In this document: piece by piece, positions 6,610 through 6,831 of the stretch
Layout: the number at the start of each line of letters is the position of its first letter
Numbering within the stretch: position 1 is the first letter of the stretch
Assembly: GCA_022798155.1 (NCBI GenBank)
Contig: JAAWLY010000118.1
Location: forward strand, 1-6,831
Length of the DNA stretch: 6,831 nt
Direction of reading: 5' to 3'
DNA from: Lawsonibacter sp.
GTDB taxonomy: Bacteria; Bacillota; Clostridia; Oscillospirales; Oscillospiraceae
Made by a program: the position numbers and the translations under genes
Notes under the pieces: generated by a model
Seen by the model: the letters and a program-made list of their open reading frames with translations, nothing else
Told to the model about the DNA's origin: nothing
Database searches by the model: none

Positions 6610-6621
6610 ACTGCACCTCGC

Positions 6622-6831
6622 TTACGCGTTTTTCCCCAGCTCAAAGGCCTTGTTGTTCAGCTCCAGGAACTTGGGGGGCACCATGGCCTCCATGGAGGCC
6701 TGCCAGGCCTCGTCGGGCAGGTCGAAGTAGTGGGACAGCCGGCCCATGAGGACGATGTTCACCGCCTTGCTGCTCCCGGCCTCCTCGGCCAGCTTGAGGC
6801 AGTCCAGGGCGTCCACCTTGGCCCCGGCGGC
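6622..6831 (-). CDS. iorB: Indolepyruvate:ferredoxin oxidoreductase beta subunit, C-terminal part
   Basis: This is the last 69 residues of a gene that enters from beyond the right edge; the frame stays open to 6831. IorB is the small subunit of the ferredoxin-dependent 2-oxoacid oxidoreductase that converts aryl-pyruvates (indolepyruvate, phenylpyruvate) with CoA to aryl-acetyl-CoA, CO2 and reduced ferredoxin. The visible tail, with AEEAGSSKAVNIVLMGRL, then FDLPDEAW and VPPKFLELNNKAFELGKNA, is typical of the IorB C-terminus. The GTG at 6816 is internal, not a start. iorA would be expected just upstream outside the window. The paaK and ACT neighbours strengthen the call. Other gamma-type subunits of 2-oxoacid:ferredoxin oxidoreductases are the main alternative. 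Confidence 0.85.
   Translation of the reverse strand, partial: AAGAKVDALDCLKLAEEAGSSKAVNIVLMGRLSHYFDLPDEAWQASMEAMVPPKFLELNNKAFELGKNA

Overview
The window looks like ordinary, GC-rich chromosomal DNA from an anaerobic Firmicute. The protein sequences resemble those of gut Oscillospiraceae/Clostridia such as the Flavonifractor-Lawsonibacter-Oscillibacter group. This placement comes from family resemblance, strong AAGGAGG-type ribosome binding sites and the mix of ferredoxin-dependent and amino-acid-fermentation genes; it is an inference, not a database result. No phage, insertion sequence, CRISPR array, tRNA or rRNA was seen.

Layout. (1) Positions 1-1322 (+) hold the 3' part of a membrane sensor histidine kinase gene whose start lies before the window. 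It ends at a hairpin terminator (about 1327-1369). (2) A strong, extended -10 promoter at 1413-1441 drives a roughly 120-nt leader and then two genes on the + strand: an M20D-family amidohydrolase (1570-2763) and a YfcC/DcuC-like 468-residue membrane carrier (2861-4267). A very strong hairpin terminator (4295-4336) closes this unit. (3) The rest is read on the - strand, from the right edge leftward: the C-terminal end of the indolepyruvate:ferredoxin oxidoreductase beta subunit (iorB, 6831-6622), an unrecognised 132-residue protein (6609-6211), a phenylacetate-CoA ligase (paaK-like, 6095-4794) and a tandem ACT-domain protein (4781-4347). The two units converge on the shared terminator.

How the genes may work together. 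The M20 hydrolase and the carrier form a likely uptake-and-cleavage pair for an amino-acid conjugate or another small amide; the substrate cannot be read from sequence. The - strand cluster is a recognisable aryl-acid module. IorAB interconverts aryl-pyruvates and aryl-acetyl-CoA with ferredoxin, PaaK activates free aryl-acetates with CoA and ATP, and the ACT protein probably senses an amino acid. The module could run either toward aromatic amino acid fermentation or toward rebuilding aromatic amino acids from aryl-acetates.

The least explained parts are the 132-residue protein inside the aryl-acid cluster and a low-GC inverted-repeat element (6125-6196) between it and paaK. I found no convincing sign of an entirely new system.
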